Shown here in pieces: positions 44,501 to 50,309 of a stretch of 64,000 nucleotides of DNA. The position numbers were made by a program, and so were the translations under genes. The stretch is taken from NCBI GenBank assembly GCA_020633055.1, contig JACKEJ010000017.1, positions 1 through 64,000 of the forward strand, written 5' to 3'. Origin of the DNA: Sandaracinaceae bacterium. GTDB taxonomy: Bacteria; Myxococcota_A; Polyangia; Polyangiales; Houyiibacteriaceae. A model generated the notes under the pieces. That model saw only the letters and a list, made by a program, of their open reading frames with translations, did not search any database and had not been told where the DNA came from. Every line of letters begins with the position of its first letter. Position 1 is the first letter of the stretch.

Positions 44501-45678
44501 AGTTCAACCTGCTGCACACGCTGGGCATCATCTACCGCGACCGTCAGAAGAACTTCGACTCGGCCGCGGAGGCGTTCCGCATGGCATCGGGCATCAACCC
44601 CGACGCCGAGACCGTGCACGTCATCCTTGCCGAGCTCTACTCGGCGATGGACGGCAAGAACGCCGAGGCCATCGGCGAGCATCAGTGGCTGCTCAAGCGC
44701 GACCCGAACCGCGTCGAGTCCTACCGCGCGCTGTACAAGCTGTACTTCGACGCGCGCGCCTACGACAAGGCTTGGTGCGTGGCCGCGACGCTGTCGTTCT
44801 TGAAGAAGGCTGACAACGAGCAGCAGCAGTTCTTCCAGCAGTACAAGCAGGACGGCATGATCCGGCCCACGGCACGCATCGACAACGAGCGCTGGCTGAA
44901 GCTCCTCTTCCACCCGGACGAGGACCTCGTGCTCTCGAAGATCTTCGAGCTCATGGCGGTGCCCCTCTTCGCGGTGAAGGGCGCGTCCGACCAGGCGCTG
45001 AACCTGCACCAGCACAAGGCCGTCGACGTCGCCAACACGGACGTCATGTTCGCGCGCACGTTCGGCTTCGTGATGCAGGTGATGAACCTGGCCATCCAGC
45101 CGCGCCTCTTCGTGCTGCAGAACGTGCCCGGGGGCATGGCAGACCAGTGCAGCAAGCCGCTGCCCTCGGTCGTGGCCGGCAACGGCGTGCTCACGGGCTA
45201 CAAGCCCCAGGACCTGACGTTCCTCATTGGGCGTCACCTGGCCTACTACCGCGGCGAGCACTTCATCCGCACCATGCTGCAGTCGCACACGGAGCTGCGC
45301 ATGGTCCTCCTCGCCGCCCTCCGCATCGCTGGGGTGGGCGCGGCGGATCCGCAGGTGGACCAGTGGGCCCAGCAGCTGGTGCCGCACTTCCAGCAGGCGC
45401 AGGTGGACACCCTCCGCGGTCTGTGCCGTCGCTTCATCGACGCGGGTGGCGCGGCCGACGTGAAGGTGTGGATGCAGTGCGTGGAGTCCACGGCCATTCG
45501 CGCGGGCTTCCTGCTCTGCAACGACCTCGAGACGGCGGCCAACCTGGTTCGCCAGCTCCCGCCGGCCGGCACCGCGGACCTGCCCCCGGGCGACAAGCTG
45601 AAGGAGCTCGTGCTCTTCAGCATCTCCGAGCAGTACTTCGCGCTGCGTGAGGGCCTGGGCATCCAGATCCAGGTGTGA
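35539..45678 (+). CDS. Giant TPR protein, GltI/AgmK-like (3379 residues)
   Basis: One uninterrupted gene for 3379 residues without a signal peptide, so probably cytoplasmic. An acidic N-terminus (1-45) is followed by dozens of TPR-like units to about residue 3090, many with the pattern 'A-Y-K-VLE-DP-N--AL-AL--LY'. A higher-order motif, (I/V)(L/V)(E/V)PIY followed by a 'VHE-Q' segment, occurs near residues 659, 963, 1340 and 1575. The last 280 or so residues are not TPR and form a separate globular domain (HPDEDLVLSKIFELMAVPLF, LTFLIGRHLAYYRGEHFIR, LRMVLLAALRIAG). Size, TPR content and position after the FHA/tail gene match M. xanthus AgmK/GltI (about 3800 residues), needed for gliding. Confidence 0.9.
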   Translation: MSDEYEIDDTAAAEMADDTSDAEASAPAPLAEEQEEVSMELTAEEQAQIAELDEALEKFEGQKRWSDYIRTLLQKAEIFRDPEMKANLYRAAGMLYLDRSSNQAEAIKCFEHVLEVAPNDIESMTRLKEMYEKRRDWESLIGIMGREAEMLDPADRPLRFVEMAELATERLRKPDICIDLWKRVLTVDPSNGSALDALSNLYERAREWEPLAGVLEVLCEGNADESKLLADLQKLGMIYADKIGDDAGAVRAFQRVLALDPNDRRAQEQLKRRYVALKAWDDLELFYADSEKWDELIRLIEKEADGKETPDEEKIDLLFRAARLWEEKKEKPDRAARAYEKVLDIDADNLRAAESLSPIYESANDPRKLVAVYEVRLRHVTDPDQRVALLRETGLLYEERLRSPEQAFEKYLEAFGVAPHQEVVREDVDRLSAGVEGGVGRVIEAYAAAIEAGTDPVEVTELRMSFGAVLTQAERIDDAIAQYRVVYDDVPDHEGAISALAELYRQTQRFSDMLGIYDRRIELESDPEARRQMAYARASLFVNELSDPAHAVEAYQAILAEYGDAEVDAYRALDELFESQGRWADFADIVERRILLAESPEEEAALKFRLGRALEEHLDQKTRAVELYHEVVSALPEHDGAREALEALLVDETVGVQSARILVPIYQVREENERLIRALRVLHRGTDVADERLELLTQIGDVYAYQIENPAKAFDAFCEALREVPSDANTLARLEAMAIEQESFAPLVELVGELAGSVEDTDLARTLWIKAAQIYDTQLGNVDGAVTAYRKVLDLDPADLEVLEALENLYRRTERWSDLVGVLRSRVSISVDPGEQEMILSQMALIHDEYLNEPESAISLHREILEIDPASQNALSALDGLFARQEMWTELADNVDRQLAMADDPDRQIALMLQLAQLRETRMNATEAAIEIYRNVLDRDPSNGPATEALERLLQQPEHQVIIAEILEPIYLSHHEYQKLIGVHEIQATHASSPERRVELLHRISELHEEALDDAQGAFSAMARALAEDPANATTQAQLDRLNMMIGGAEQLAAVYEERVATVEDPVLAASLYVKAAEIREEQLADTERAIQHYRKVLELDEQHLEAASALERLFHLSERYEDLAAIYMTKAGMLADPDEQKAHLFRGAQIYEELLERPEAAIGVYGKVLEIDQEDQQALDKLIELHLRLEQWPQLLSVYERKADIVYDPDEKKRIYVEMGAVYERELQDVAKAIDTYQRILEIDPEDLTAIQRLDQLYQTTENWSELMSVLEREAELAHEPMEVISYRYRIAELWHRRLNDPNRAVDIYRDIFDVDPSHAPTTAALEAMIAEGTEPVAAASVLEPIYRQLGESARLIAVHEVQIQHEEDPLRSVELLHQVAELHELHLDQTKEAFNAYARALPLDHANEVTLGSLQRLADVVDGWNDVTRLYDVEVERIRRDAPHDVVDMALRTAQIYEIQVGDVDRAIDRYSIVLSADDTNLEAINALDRLYESTQRYAELAGVLQRQVQVAATPDDILNNQFRLGQVYQHHLGDVDSAIEQYREILAAAPEHQPAMSALELLFAEGVRPLVIGEIVEPIYRMSESWDRLLNVHEVQLNYQSDPHERVHMMQRIAEIAEERAADHDRAYVWVQRALLEDPSNEQTLAEVERLGSVLDHWAQLANTYVDALARTEDTEQKVALGKRLARVYEEELADVARAEETFRYVLSVDPNDHEVLEALDRIYVANGSQHALSEVLKLRVAASDDTVDKVDFSFRLGSVLEDQLGRTEEAIAVYRKILDELEPEHADSIRALQVIYTRQEDWTNLFAVFQKELGVVFGDAQQGDITAKMARLATVELGDPEQGVTLWKQVLELRGEDVEALNALGSIYAHAENWKDLVDVLDREVAITDDQEQRKAIYTDLGRVWYEKLQRDRNALDAWEEVLAIEPGNIVALANISEIYRAAQQWHELADALHRTVEAGAATMDDASITHVHMQLGSLYATQLEQPLDAAEAYRNALDVNPAHFDALAALEVIYRNEGMWEDAIGVMEQRVNALPDDNDKIAQLLAIANTWAGEYGDADRGTSAFQRITELSPMHNVAFARLEALHTEAGRWEDLIEVYVQRVENTGSAEEQVALLCKVAHVNEDKLRQLDQAFDALLLAWSVDFTNQQTADQLEDITRKTKKWNDLLATANASLQETEDPATKIAICLNCAKWYGQDLGHPEYAIPYYQQILAIDSNNVPAMQQMAALYRSTKQWDTLAQVLGRLVEMTDDPDVLADTYVQMGQLAETQLNIPEQAGQYYVQALEAAPANVAALTALEGVHRREGRYPELLSILQRKAAALTQQPDILAAKLQVAEVFEDRLGQPQEGIRVYREVFEADDTNLVAMKGLERLYAQTEQYQGLLEVLERQLEIADTERERITLLTRIALMQEEEFVRPAIAADRLEQVVDIDPNHEPSLNGLARLYRGMQEWDKLIDTYERHVQATPERAEKIRLFKATGEVFAENLKDVDRAIDSYLNALSVDEEEVDSLGALTVLYEERGDHSSALDMMGQLVKLIDDPEGIIDLRFRMGRILEDELGDRGGALEHFEAALDVNPGHLPSLEALRKIHLDSADWLSAAKTLQQEVEYTEAPRVKSELLVELGRVYADNLDEPDKAVQSFAQALAFDEDNEDAALPLAQHHFDLGGHAEAYPLLYMLGKRASKREQDEQHRLALMLGESALAVGNTEEAIKAYNKAYQIDSAHLPSLTGVAAAYYAAQDWEKAFKFYQMLLVHHRDSLGREEITDIFYRLGVVKREQDEKRKALNMFDKALEEDAFHRPTLLAVIGLYEEQQKWDQVIHYKKQLLEVAETEDERFDLNVEIGDLWNDKQKNPGKAIESYREATYLKPDDHPVLHKLLAAYQRTKQWEEAIEIIEQISAADKREAARAKFSYTIAVIRRDELKDVDGAIDKFNEALDTNPKELKAFEAINKILTEKKDWKGLERAYRKMLHRIINMPDMKELQFNLLHTLGIIYRDRQKNFDSAAEAFRMASGINPDAETVHVILAELYSAMDGKNAEAIGEHQWLLKRDPNRVESYRALYKLYFDARAYDKAWCVAATLSFLKKADNEQQQFFQQYKQDGMIRPTARIDNERWLKLLFHPDEDLVLSKIFELMAVPLFAVKGASDQALNLHQHKAVDVANTDVMFARTFGFVMQVMNLAIQPRLFVLQNVPGGMADQCSKPLPSVVAGNGVLTGYKPQDLTFLIGRHLAYYRGEHFIRTMLQSHTELRMVLLAALRIAGVGAADPQVDQWAQQLVPHFQQAQVDTLRGLCRRFIDAGGAADVKVWMQCVESTAIRAGFLLCNDLETAANLVRQLPPAGTADLPPGDKLKELVLFSISEQYFALREGLGIQIQV

Positions 45679-45705
45679 GCGCACAGCCCGGAGCGCTCTG
45701 ACGCG

Positions 45706-45749
45706 GACCCCGACGAGAGAGCTCTCTGGTCGGGGTCTTCGCGTTTCAG
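45706..45749 (+). terminator. Putative terminator after the giant TPR gene
   Basis: GACCCCGAC (45706-45714) pairs perfectly with GTCGGGGTC (45729-45737), and the 14-base interior contains the self-complementary AGAGAGCTCTCT. The U-tract is weak (TTCGCGTTT), so efficiency is uncertain. Confidence 0.6.
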
Positions 45750-45857
45750 GCGGCCTTCGTTGGCGCTTGGTGACGTCGTGGAGGTTCAGCGCCGCGCTCG
45801 CGTGTCGGACGTGCCGCGAAGGACGGGGCGCATTCCGCACGTTTGCGCGCCGAGGGC

Positions 45858-45894
45858 TTGCCCGACGCGCGCCTTCGAACTAGAACATGTTTCA
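45858..45894 (+). promoter_or_regulatory. Candidate promoter with KstR-like palindrome upstream of the fad operon
   Basis: TTGCCC (45858-45863) and TAGAAC (45881-45886), 17 bp apart, could be the promoter of the thiolase gene. Overlapping the -10 is TAGAACATGTTTCA (45881-45894). It fits the TNNAACNNGTTNNA pattern described for KstR-type TetR repressors of steroid/acyl-CoA catabolism. A close copy lies upstream of the SCP2 gene at 63381-63394. Confidence 0.45.
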
Positions 45895-45965
45895 CTCTGG
45901 CGCCGCGCCCGTATCCGTCGGTCGCGTGCAGCCGTTCCCCGAGCCCGAGCCCCTAGGGTACCTCC

Positions 45966-47177
45966 ATGACCGAGTGCTTCATCTACGACGCCGTGCGCAC
46001 GCCGCGCGGCAAGGGTCGCAAGAAGGACGGCAGCCTGGCCGACGCCACGCCGCTCCACCTCGCCAAGACCGTGCTGTCTGCCGTGCCCGTGCGCGGCAGC
46101 TTCGACAGCGCGGCCATCGACGACGTGATCCTGGGCTGTGTCGAGCCCGTCATGGAGCAGGGCGCCAACATCGGCCGCTTGGCCGCCATGGCCGCGGGCT
46201 TCGACGAGAGCGTCCCGGGCTTCCAGGTCAACCGCTTCTGCTCGTCCGGGCTCGAGGCGGTCAACCTCGCTGCGGCGAAGGTCAAGGCGGGCGACGCCGA
46301 CCTCGTGATCGGCGGTGGCGTAGAGAGCATGAGCCGCGTGCCGATGGGCGCAGCGGGCGGTTCGTGGGCGACCGACCCGGCCATCGCGTTCCCGACGCAC
46401 TTCGTGCCGCAGGGCATCAGCGCGGACCTGCTGGCCACGCTGGATGGCCACACGCGGGATGACGTGGACAGCTTCGCCGTCGAGAGCCAGCGCCGTGCCA
46501 AGCAGGCCTGGGACGAGGGGCGCTTCGCGAAGTCCATCGTGCCCGTCGCGGACGTCATCGGCGTCACCATGCTCGCGCACGACGAGTTCATGCGCCCCGA
46601 GACCACGGTCGAGAGCCTCGGCAAGCTCGAGCCGAGCTTCAAGGTCATGGGCGAGAACTACGGCTTCGACGCGGTGGCCATCCAGCGCTACCCGCAGGTC
46701 GAGGCGATCAACCACATCCACCACGCCGGCAACAGCTCCGGCATCGTGGACGGAGCATCGGCCGTGCTGCTGGGCAACGCCGAGGCCGGCAAGCGGCTCG
46801 GCCTCACGCCGCGCGCCCGCATCATCACGTCGTACAGCGTGGGCACCGAGCCCTGCCTGATGCTCGCCGGTCCCGCGCCGTCGGCGCAGAAGGCGCTCGC
46901 GCGCGCCGGGCTCACCGCCGCCGACATCGACCTGTGGGAGATCAACGAGGCCTTCGCGTCCGTGTGTCTGCGCTTCATGTCCGCCATGGGCATCACCCAC
47001 GAGGTCACCAACGTGAACGGCGGTGCCATTGCCATGGGTCATCCCCTCGGAGCCACTGGCGGCATGCTGGTCGGCACCGTCCTCGACGAGCTCGAGCGCC
47101 GCAACCTCAAGCGCGGCCTCATCACCCTCTGTGTCGGCGCCGGCATGGGCACCACCACCATCATCGAGCGCGTCTGA
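45966..47177 (+). CDS. fadA: Acetyl-CoA C-acyltransferase (thiolase), FadA-like
   Basis: Catalyses thiolytic cleavage of 3-ketoacyl-CoA in beta-oxidation (or the reverse). The 403 residues carry the nucleophile Cys in NRFCSSGLEAV (about residue 92), NSSGIVDGA, the NEAFA motif, the catalytic His in GGAIAMGHPLGATGG (about 353), and the second Cys in LCVGAGMGTT (about 388). It is followed 19 bp later by the fadB-like gene, the usual alpha/beta partner order. A KstR-like palindrome lies about 80 bp upstream of the start. FadA versus FadI (trifunctional complex type) cannot be decided by eye. Confidence 0.93.
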   Translation: MTECFIYDAVRTPRGKGRKKDGSLADATPLHLAKTVLSAVPVRGSFDSAAIDDVILGCVEPVMEQGANIGRLAAMAAGFDESVPGFQVNRFCSSGLEAVNLAAAKVKAGDADLVIGGGVESMSRVPMGAAGGSWATDPAIAFPTHFVPQGISADLLATLDGHTRDDVDSFAVESQRRAKQAWDEGRFAKSIVPVADVIGVTMLAHDEFMRPETTVESLGKLEPSFKVMGENYGFDAVAIQRYPQVEAINHIHHAGNSSGIVDGASAVLLGNAEAGKRLGLTPRARIITSYSVGTEPCLMLAGPAPSAQKALARAGLTAADIDLWEINEAFASVCLRFMSAMGITHEVTNVNGGAIAMGHPLGATGGMLVGTVLDELERRNLKRGLITLCVGAGMGTTTIIERV

Positions 47178-47196
47178 GCGACCACGGAGAACGACA

Positions 47197-49380
47197 GTGA
47201 CCATCATCGACTACAAGGTAGAAGACGGCTGCGCGATCCTGACGTGGAACGAGCAGGACCAACCCATGAACGTGCTCAACGGGCAGTCGCTCGCGGAGCT
47301 CGACGCTGGTATCGCACGGGCCGTCGCCGACGAGGCCGTCAAGGGCGTCGTGCTCACCAGCGGCAAGCAGGGCATCTTCGTCGCGGGCGGGGACCTCAAG
47401 CAGATCGAGGCGCTCGGCAGCGGCCCCATCGACGCGGCCGACCTGCTCGCCAAGACCAGCCTGGTGCTGGATCAGCTGCGCCGCATGGAGACGTGCGGCA
47501 AGCCCGTGGTCGCCGCCATCAACGGCGTGTGCCTGGGCGGCGGGCTGGAGGTGGCGCTGGCGTGCCATCGCCGCATCGTGGTGGACTCGCCGCACGCGAA
47601 GGTCGGGCTGCCCGAGGCGGGCATGGGTCTGATGCCGGGCGCGGGCGGCACGCAGCGCTTGCCGCGCCTGATCGGCGTGCAGGCTTCGCTCGGCCTGATC
47701 ATGACGGGCAAGCAGCTGGCGCCCGAAGACGCGCTCAAGCAGGGGGTCGTGCACGAGGTCGTCCCGGCCGACCAGCTGCTCAGCGCGGCCAGGCGCTATA
47801 TCACGGAGGGCGGGAGCGCCGTGCAGCCGTGGGACGAGAAGCGCTACCAGGTGCCGGGCGGCGGCGCCGAGTCGCCCAAGTTCCTGCAGACCATGATGGG
47901 CACCATCGCGATGACCCACATGAACACGTACGGGAACATGCCGTCCCAGCAGGCCATCCTGTCCGCCATCTACGAGGGCCTCGGCATGCCGATGGACCGC
48001 GCGGGCAAGGTGGAGACGCGCTACTTCATTACGCTGCTGCAGGACCCCACGGCGCGCAGCATGCTGCGCACGCTGTTCTTCAGCCTGCAGGAGTGCCAGA
48101 AGGGCGCGCGTCGCCCGAAGGACGTGCCCCGCGCCACCATCAAGAAGATCGGTATCATCGGCGCCGGTCTCATGGGGCAGGGCATTGCTCAGGTGTCCGC
48201 TAAGGTCGGCATCGACGTGGTGCTGCTCGACCGTGACCAGACGGCCGCCGACCGCGGCAAGCAGCGTGTGGCCAGCTCGCTGCAGCGCGCGCTCGAGAAG
48301 GGCCGCACCACACAGGCCAAGATGGACGCGCTGCTTGCGCGGATCCACGCGACCTCGGCGTACGAGGACCTCGCGGGCTGCGACCTGGTGGTCGAGGCCG
48401 TCTTCGAAGACCGCGGCATCAAGGCCACGGTCACCAAGGCCGCCGAGGCCGTGCTCGGGCCGGACGCGGTCTTCGCCACCAACACGTCGGGCCTGCCCAT
48501 CACGGGCCTGGCCGAGGCGTCCGTGCGCCCTGAGAACTTCATCGGCATGCACTTCTTCTCCCCCGTCGAGAAGATGCAGATGGTGGAGGTCATCATGGGC
48601 GAGAAGACCTCACAGGCCACCTTGGCCAAGGCGTGGGACTTCATTCTGGCCATCAAGAAGGCCGCCATCGTCGTCAACGACAGCCCCGGCTTCTACACCA
48701 GCCGCGTCTTCGGCACGTTCATCACCGAGGGCAACCAGCTCCTGCTGGAGGGCGTGAAGCCCGCGCTGATCGAGAACGCCGCGAAGCTGGCCGGCATGCC
48801 CATGCCTCCGCTGAGCATCAGCGACCAGGTGGGGCTCGGCACCATGCACAAGGTGGCGTTGCAGGCCAAGAAGGACCACGAGGCGGCCGGCAAGGAGTGG
48901 AAGCCCTCGCCCGCACAGGGGGTCATCGCAAAGCTGATCGAGACCTACGACCGCTGGGGCGCGTACCCGCCGCCCAAGGACGACGGGACGCCACGGGCCG
49001 CGGGCGGGTTTTACGAGTACGAGGGCAAGACCAAGCGCATCTGGCCCGAGCTGGAGACGGCGCTGGCGGAGTTCATCGCGCAGGATGCGCCCCAGCCCAC
49101 GGGCGAGAAGGTGCGCCAGCGCTACCTCTTCACGCAGTGCCTCGAGGCGGCGCGCTGCCTGGAGCAGGGCGTCATCACCGACGTCCGCGACGGCGACGTG
49201 GGCGTCATCATGGCGGTCGGCTTCCCGGCCTTCACGGGCGGCCCCTTCACGTTCATCGACAACTACGGCGTGGCGCGCTTCGTGGCCGACGCCGATGCGC
49301 TGGCGGCGGAGTACGGGGAGCGCTTCGCGCCGCCGCAGCTGCTGCGCACCATGGCTGCGGAAGGCAAGACCTTCTACTGA
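47197..49380 (+). CDS. fadB: 3-hydroxyacyl-CoA dehydrogenase/enoyl-CoA hydratase, FadB/FadJ-like
   Basis: Multifunctional beta-oxidation alpha subunit of 727 residues. The crotonase-fold hydratase (about 1-190) has the two catalytic Glu residues in GGGLEVALACH and LPEAGMGLMPGAGGTQRLPR. An NAD-binding dehydrogenase follows, with KIGIIGAGLMGQGIA (about 316-330), NTSGLPITGLAEA, HFFSPVEKM and NDSPGFYTSR, and the helical C-terminal HCDH domains complete it. The start is GTG at 47197 with GGAGA upstream; the frame stays open further upstream inside fadA, but that stretch overlaps fadA coding sequence. Co-transcribed with the thiolase. Confidence 0.94.
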   Translation: MTIIDYKVEDGCAILTWNEQDQPMNVLNGQSLAELDAGIARAVADEAVKGVVLTSGKQGIFVAGGDLKQIEALGSGPIDAADLLAKTSLVLDQLRRMETCGKPVVAAINGVCLGGGLEVALACHRRIVVDSPHAKVGLPEAGMGLMPGAGGTQRLPRLIGVQASLGLIMTGKQLAPEDALKQGVVHEVVPADQLLSAARRYITEGGSAVQPWDEKRYQVPGGGAESPKFLQTMMGTIAMTHMNTYGNMPSQQAILSAIYEGLGMPMDRAGKVETRYFITLLQDPTARSMLRTLFFSLQECQKGARRPKDVPRATIKKIGIIGAGLMGQGIAQVSAKVGIDVVLLDRDQTAADRGKQRVASSLQRALEKGRTTQAKMDALLARIHATSAYEDLAGCDLVVEAVFEDRGIKATVTKAAEAVLGPDAVFATNTSGLPITGLAEASVRPENFIGMHFFSPVEKMQMVEVIMGEKTSQATLAKAWDFILAIKKAAIVVNDSPGFYTSRVFGTFITEGNQLLLEGVKPALIENAAKLAGMPMPPLSISDQVGLGTMHKVALQAKKDHEAAGKEWKPSPAQGVIAKLIETYDRWGAYPPPKDDGTPRAAGGFYEYEGKTKRIWPELETALAEFIAQDAPQPTGEKVRQRYLFTQCLEAARCLEQGVITDVRDGDVGVIMAVGFPAFTGGPFTFIDNYGVARFVADADALAAEYGERFAPPQLLRTMAAEGKTFY

Positions 49381-49457
49381 AAGCGGCAGTCCCCGAAAGG
49401 TGCGATTTGTCCCAGAACAGGGTTGTCCCTGAAGAGGCTGGCTCAGAACCGCTAGTC

Positions 49458-49487
49458 GTCCCGAATGAGGGCACCCCGGGCTGAAAG
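49458..49487 (+). repeat. Degenerate direct copy of the left repeat arm
   Basis: The 30 bases from 49458 (GTCCCGAAT then GGGCACCCCGGGCTGAAAG) resemble the arm starting at 49524 (GTCCCGAATTGGGGGCAC then ACCGGACTAAAG). There are thus two direct copies and one inverted copy in this gap. Confidence 0.6.
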
Positions 49488-49523
49488 AGGGTGTCTCCGA
49501 ACCAGTTCAGAGAAGGGCCAGTT

Positions 49524-49793
49524 GTCCCGAATTGGGGGCACACCGGACTAAAGTCCGGGGCAGCATCCTTCCGAGCGCCCGGCTACCGCCGGGCACTCGG
49601 AAAAGTCCTCCCCACAAGGGGGAGGACTGTCTTGCTCGGCGCCACCGCAAATCCAAGAACGCAGCCGTCGCGCCGAACACCCGACCGCAGTTCACGAGAC
49701 GCAGTCCGCCTCCGCAGGGGGCGGACTTCGCGCGAGCGACCACCTGAGATCGCTGCCCCGGGCTTTAGTCCGGGGTGCCCCATTTTTAGGACG
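49524..49793. repeat. Inverted-repeat-bounded element with three internal hairpins (MITE/REPIN-like)
   Basis: The left arm (49524-49564) and right arm (49752-49793, inverted) match at about 34 of 41 positions; the core reads CCGGACTAAAGTCCGGGGCAGC. Inside are three strong stem-loops: 49571-49600 (CCGAG/CTCGG enclosing GCCCGG/CCGGGC), 49604-49628 (AGTCCTCCCC/GGGGAGGACT, 4-5-base loop) and 49703-49727 (AGTCCGCC/GGCGGACT). No coding sequence is inside. Such 'ACTAAAGT' palindromic elements occur as dispersed repeats in several large bacterial genomes, so a non-autonomous mobile or REP-type element is likely. Nothing here shows which transposase would move it. Confidence 0.7.
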
Positions 49794-49876
49794 AATGCGG
49801 ACTGTCGGCGGCCCCGATACCCCCGGGTCACAGAGCTTTCTGCGACCGGCAGGGTGAATCTTTCTCGGTACCATCG

Positions 49877-49904
49877 GTTTACGGAGAGCAACGCCCCTGT
49901 AAAC
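49877..49904. promoter_or_regulatory. Candidate operator: GTTTAC ... GTAAAC inverted repeat
   Basis: GTTTAC (49877-49882) and GTAAAC (49899-49904), 16 bp apart, sit about 60 bp before the small gene at 49966. The flanking base pairs extend the symmetry to 7 of 8. It could be a repressor site; nothing more is visible. Confidence 0.3.
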
Positions 49905-49965
49905 TGACCGGGCGAGCGCGTCGCAGCCCGCGGCGAGCCGTCCACCGTACCGAAACGAGGCACCT

Positions 49966-50169
49966 ATGTTCGCCAGCGACCCCAGCGACCAGACCGAAGC
50001 GGAGCTCGACCTGCTCGACAACCTCGCGCGCATCTCGCAGGCGCCCCCGGCGCTCACGGAGAGCACGGAGTTCGACGTCCAGGAGCTGCTCTCCGCGGTG
50101 ACCGCCGAGCAGGCGACGGCCGAGGTGTTCGAGATGGACGACGACTCCTGGCAGTGCGGCCTGGCCTGA
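49966..50169 (+). CDS. Small acidic hypothetical protein
   Basis: A 67-residue, strongly acidic protein (MFASDPSDQTEAELDLLDNL ... ending DDDSWQCGLA) with strong G/C third-position bias and an ACGAGG ribosome site, so probably real. An acidic leader-like N-terminus and a short C-terminal end with one Trp and one Cys recall RiPP precursor layouts, but no modifying enzyme is in the window. A regulator or complex subunit is equally possible. It stands alone upstream of thrS. Confidence 0.6.
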   Translation: MFASDPSDQTEAELDLLDNLARISQAPPALTESTEFDVQELLSAVTAEQATAEVFEMDDDSWQCGLA

Positions 50170-50309
50170 GCGTCAGCGCCACCCGCACGTCCCGACGCTA
50201 CGAGACCGCGTCACGCGCGCGCGTGTGATGCGGCCTTGTCAGCAGCGGCTCTGCGCCGTAAAAGCACCGGGCGCGACCCGCTGAGGTCGCCCGAACACAA
50301 GGCGCAGAG

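Larger units (their letters stand above)
49381..49965. other. Repeat-rich intergenic region between the fad operon and the 67-residue gene
   Basis: 585 bp with no supportable gene. It contains several GTCCC-led short repeats (about 49400-49540), an imperfect inverted-repeat element with internal hairpins (49524-49793, described separately), and near its end a GTTTAC/GTAAAC palindrome. The right-hand 60 bp should hold the promoter and the ACGAGG ribosome site of the small gene at 49966. Confidence 0.6.

Noticed and set aside
39895..45840. Very long open frame on the minus strand (1981 codons) opposite the giant TPR gene
   Set aside because: Its composition is Leu/Val/Arg/His-rich with no recognisable domain, it mirrors the third-position G/C bias of the plus-strand TPR gene, and the plus strand gives clear TPR repeats.
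49601..49740. Short direct palindromes as a possible CRISPR array
   Set aside because: The stem-loops differ in sequence and spacing, with no regular repeat-spacer pattern and no cas genes in the window.
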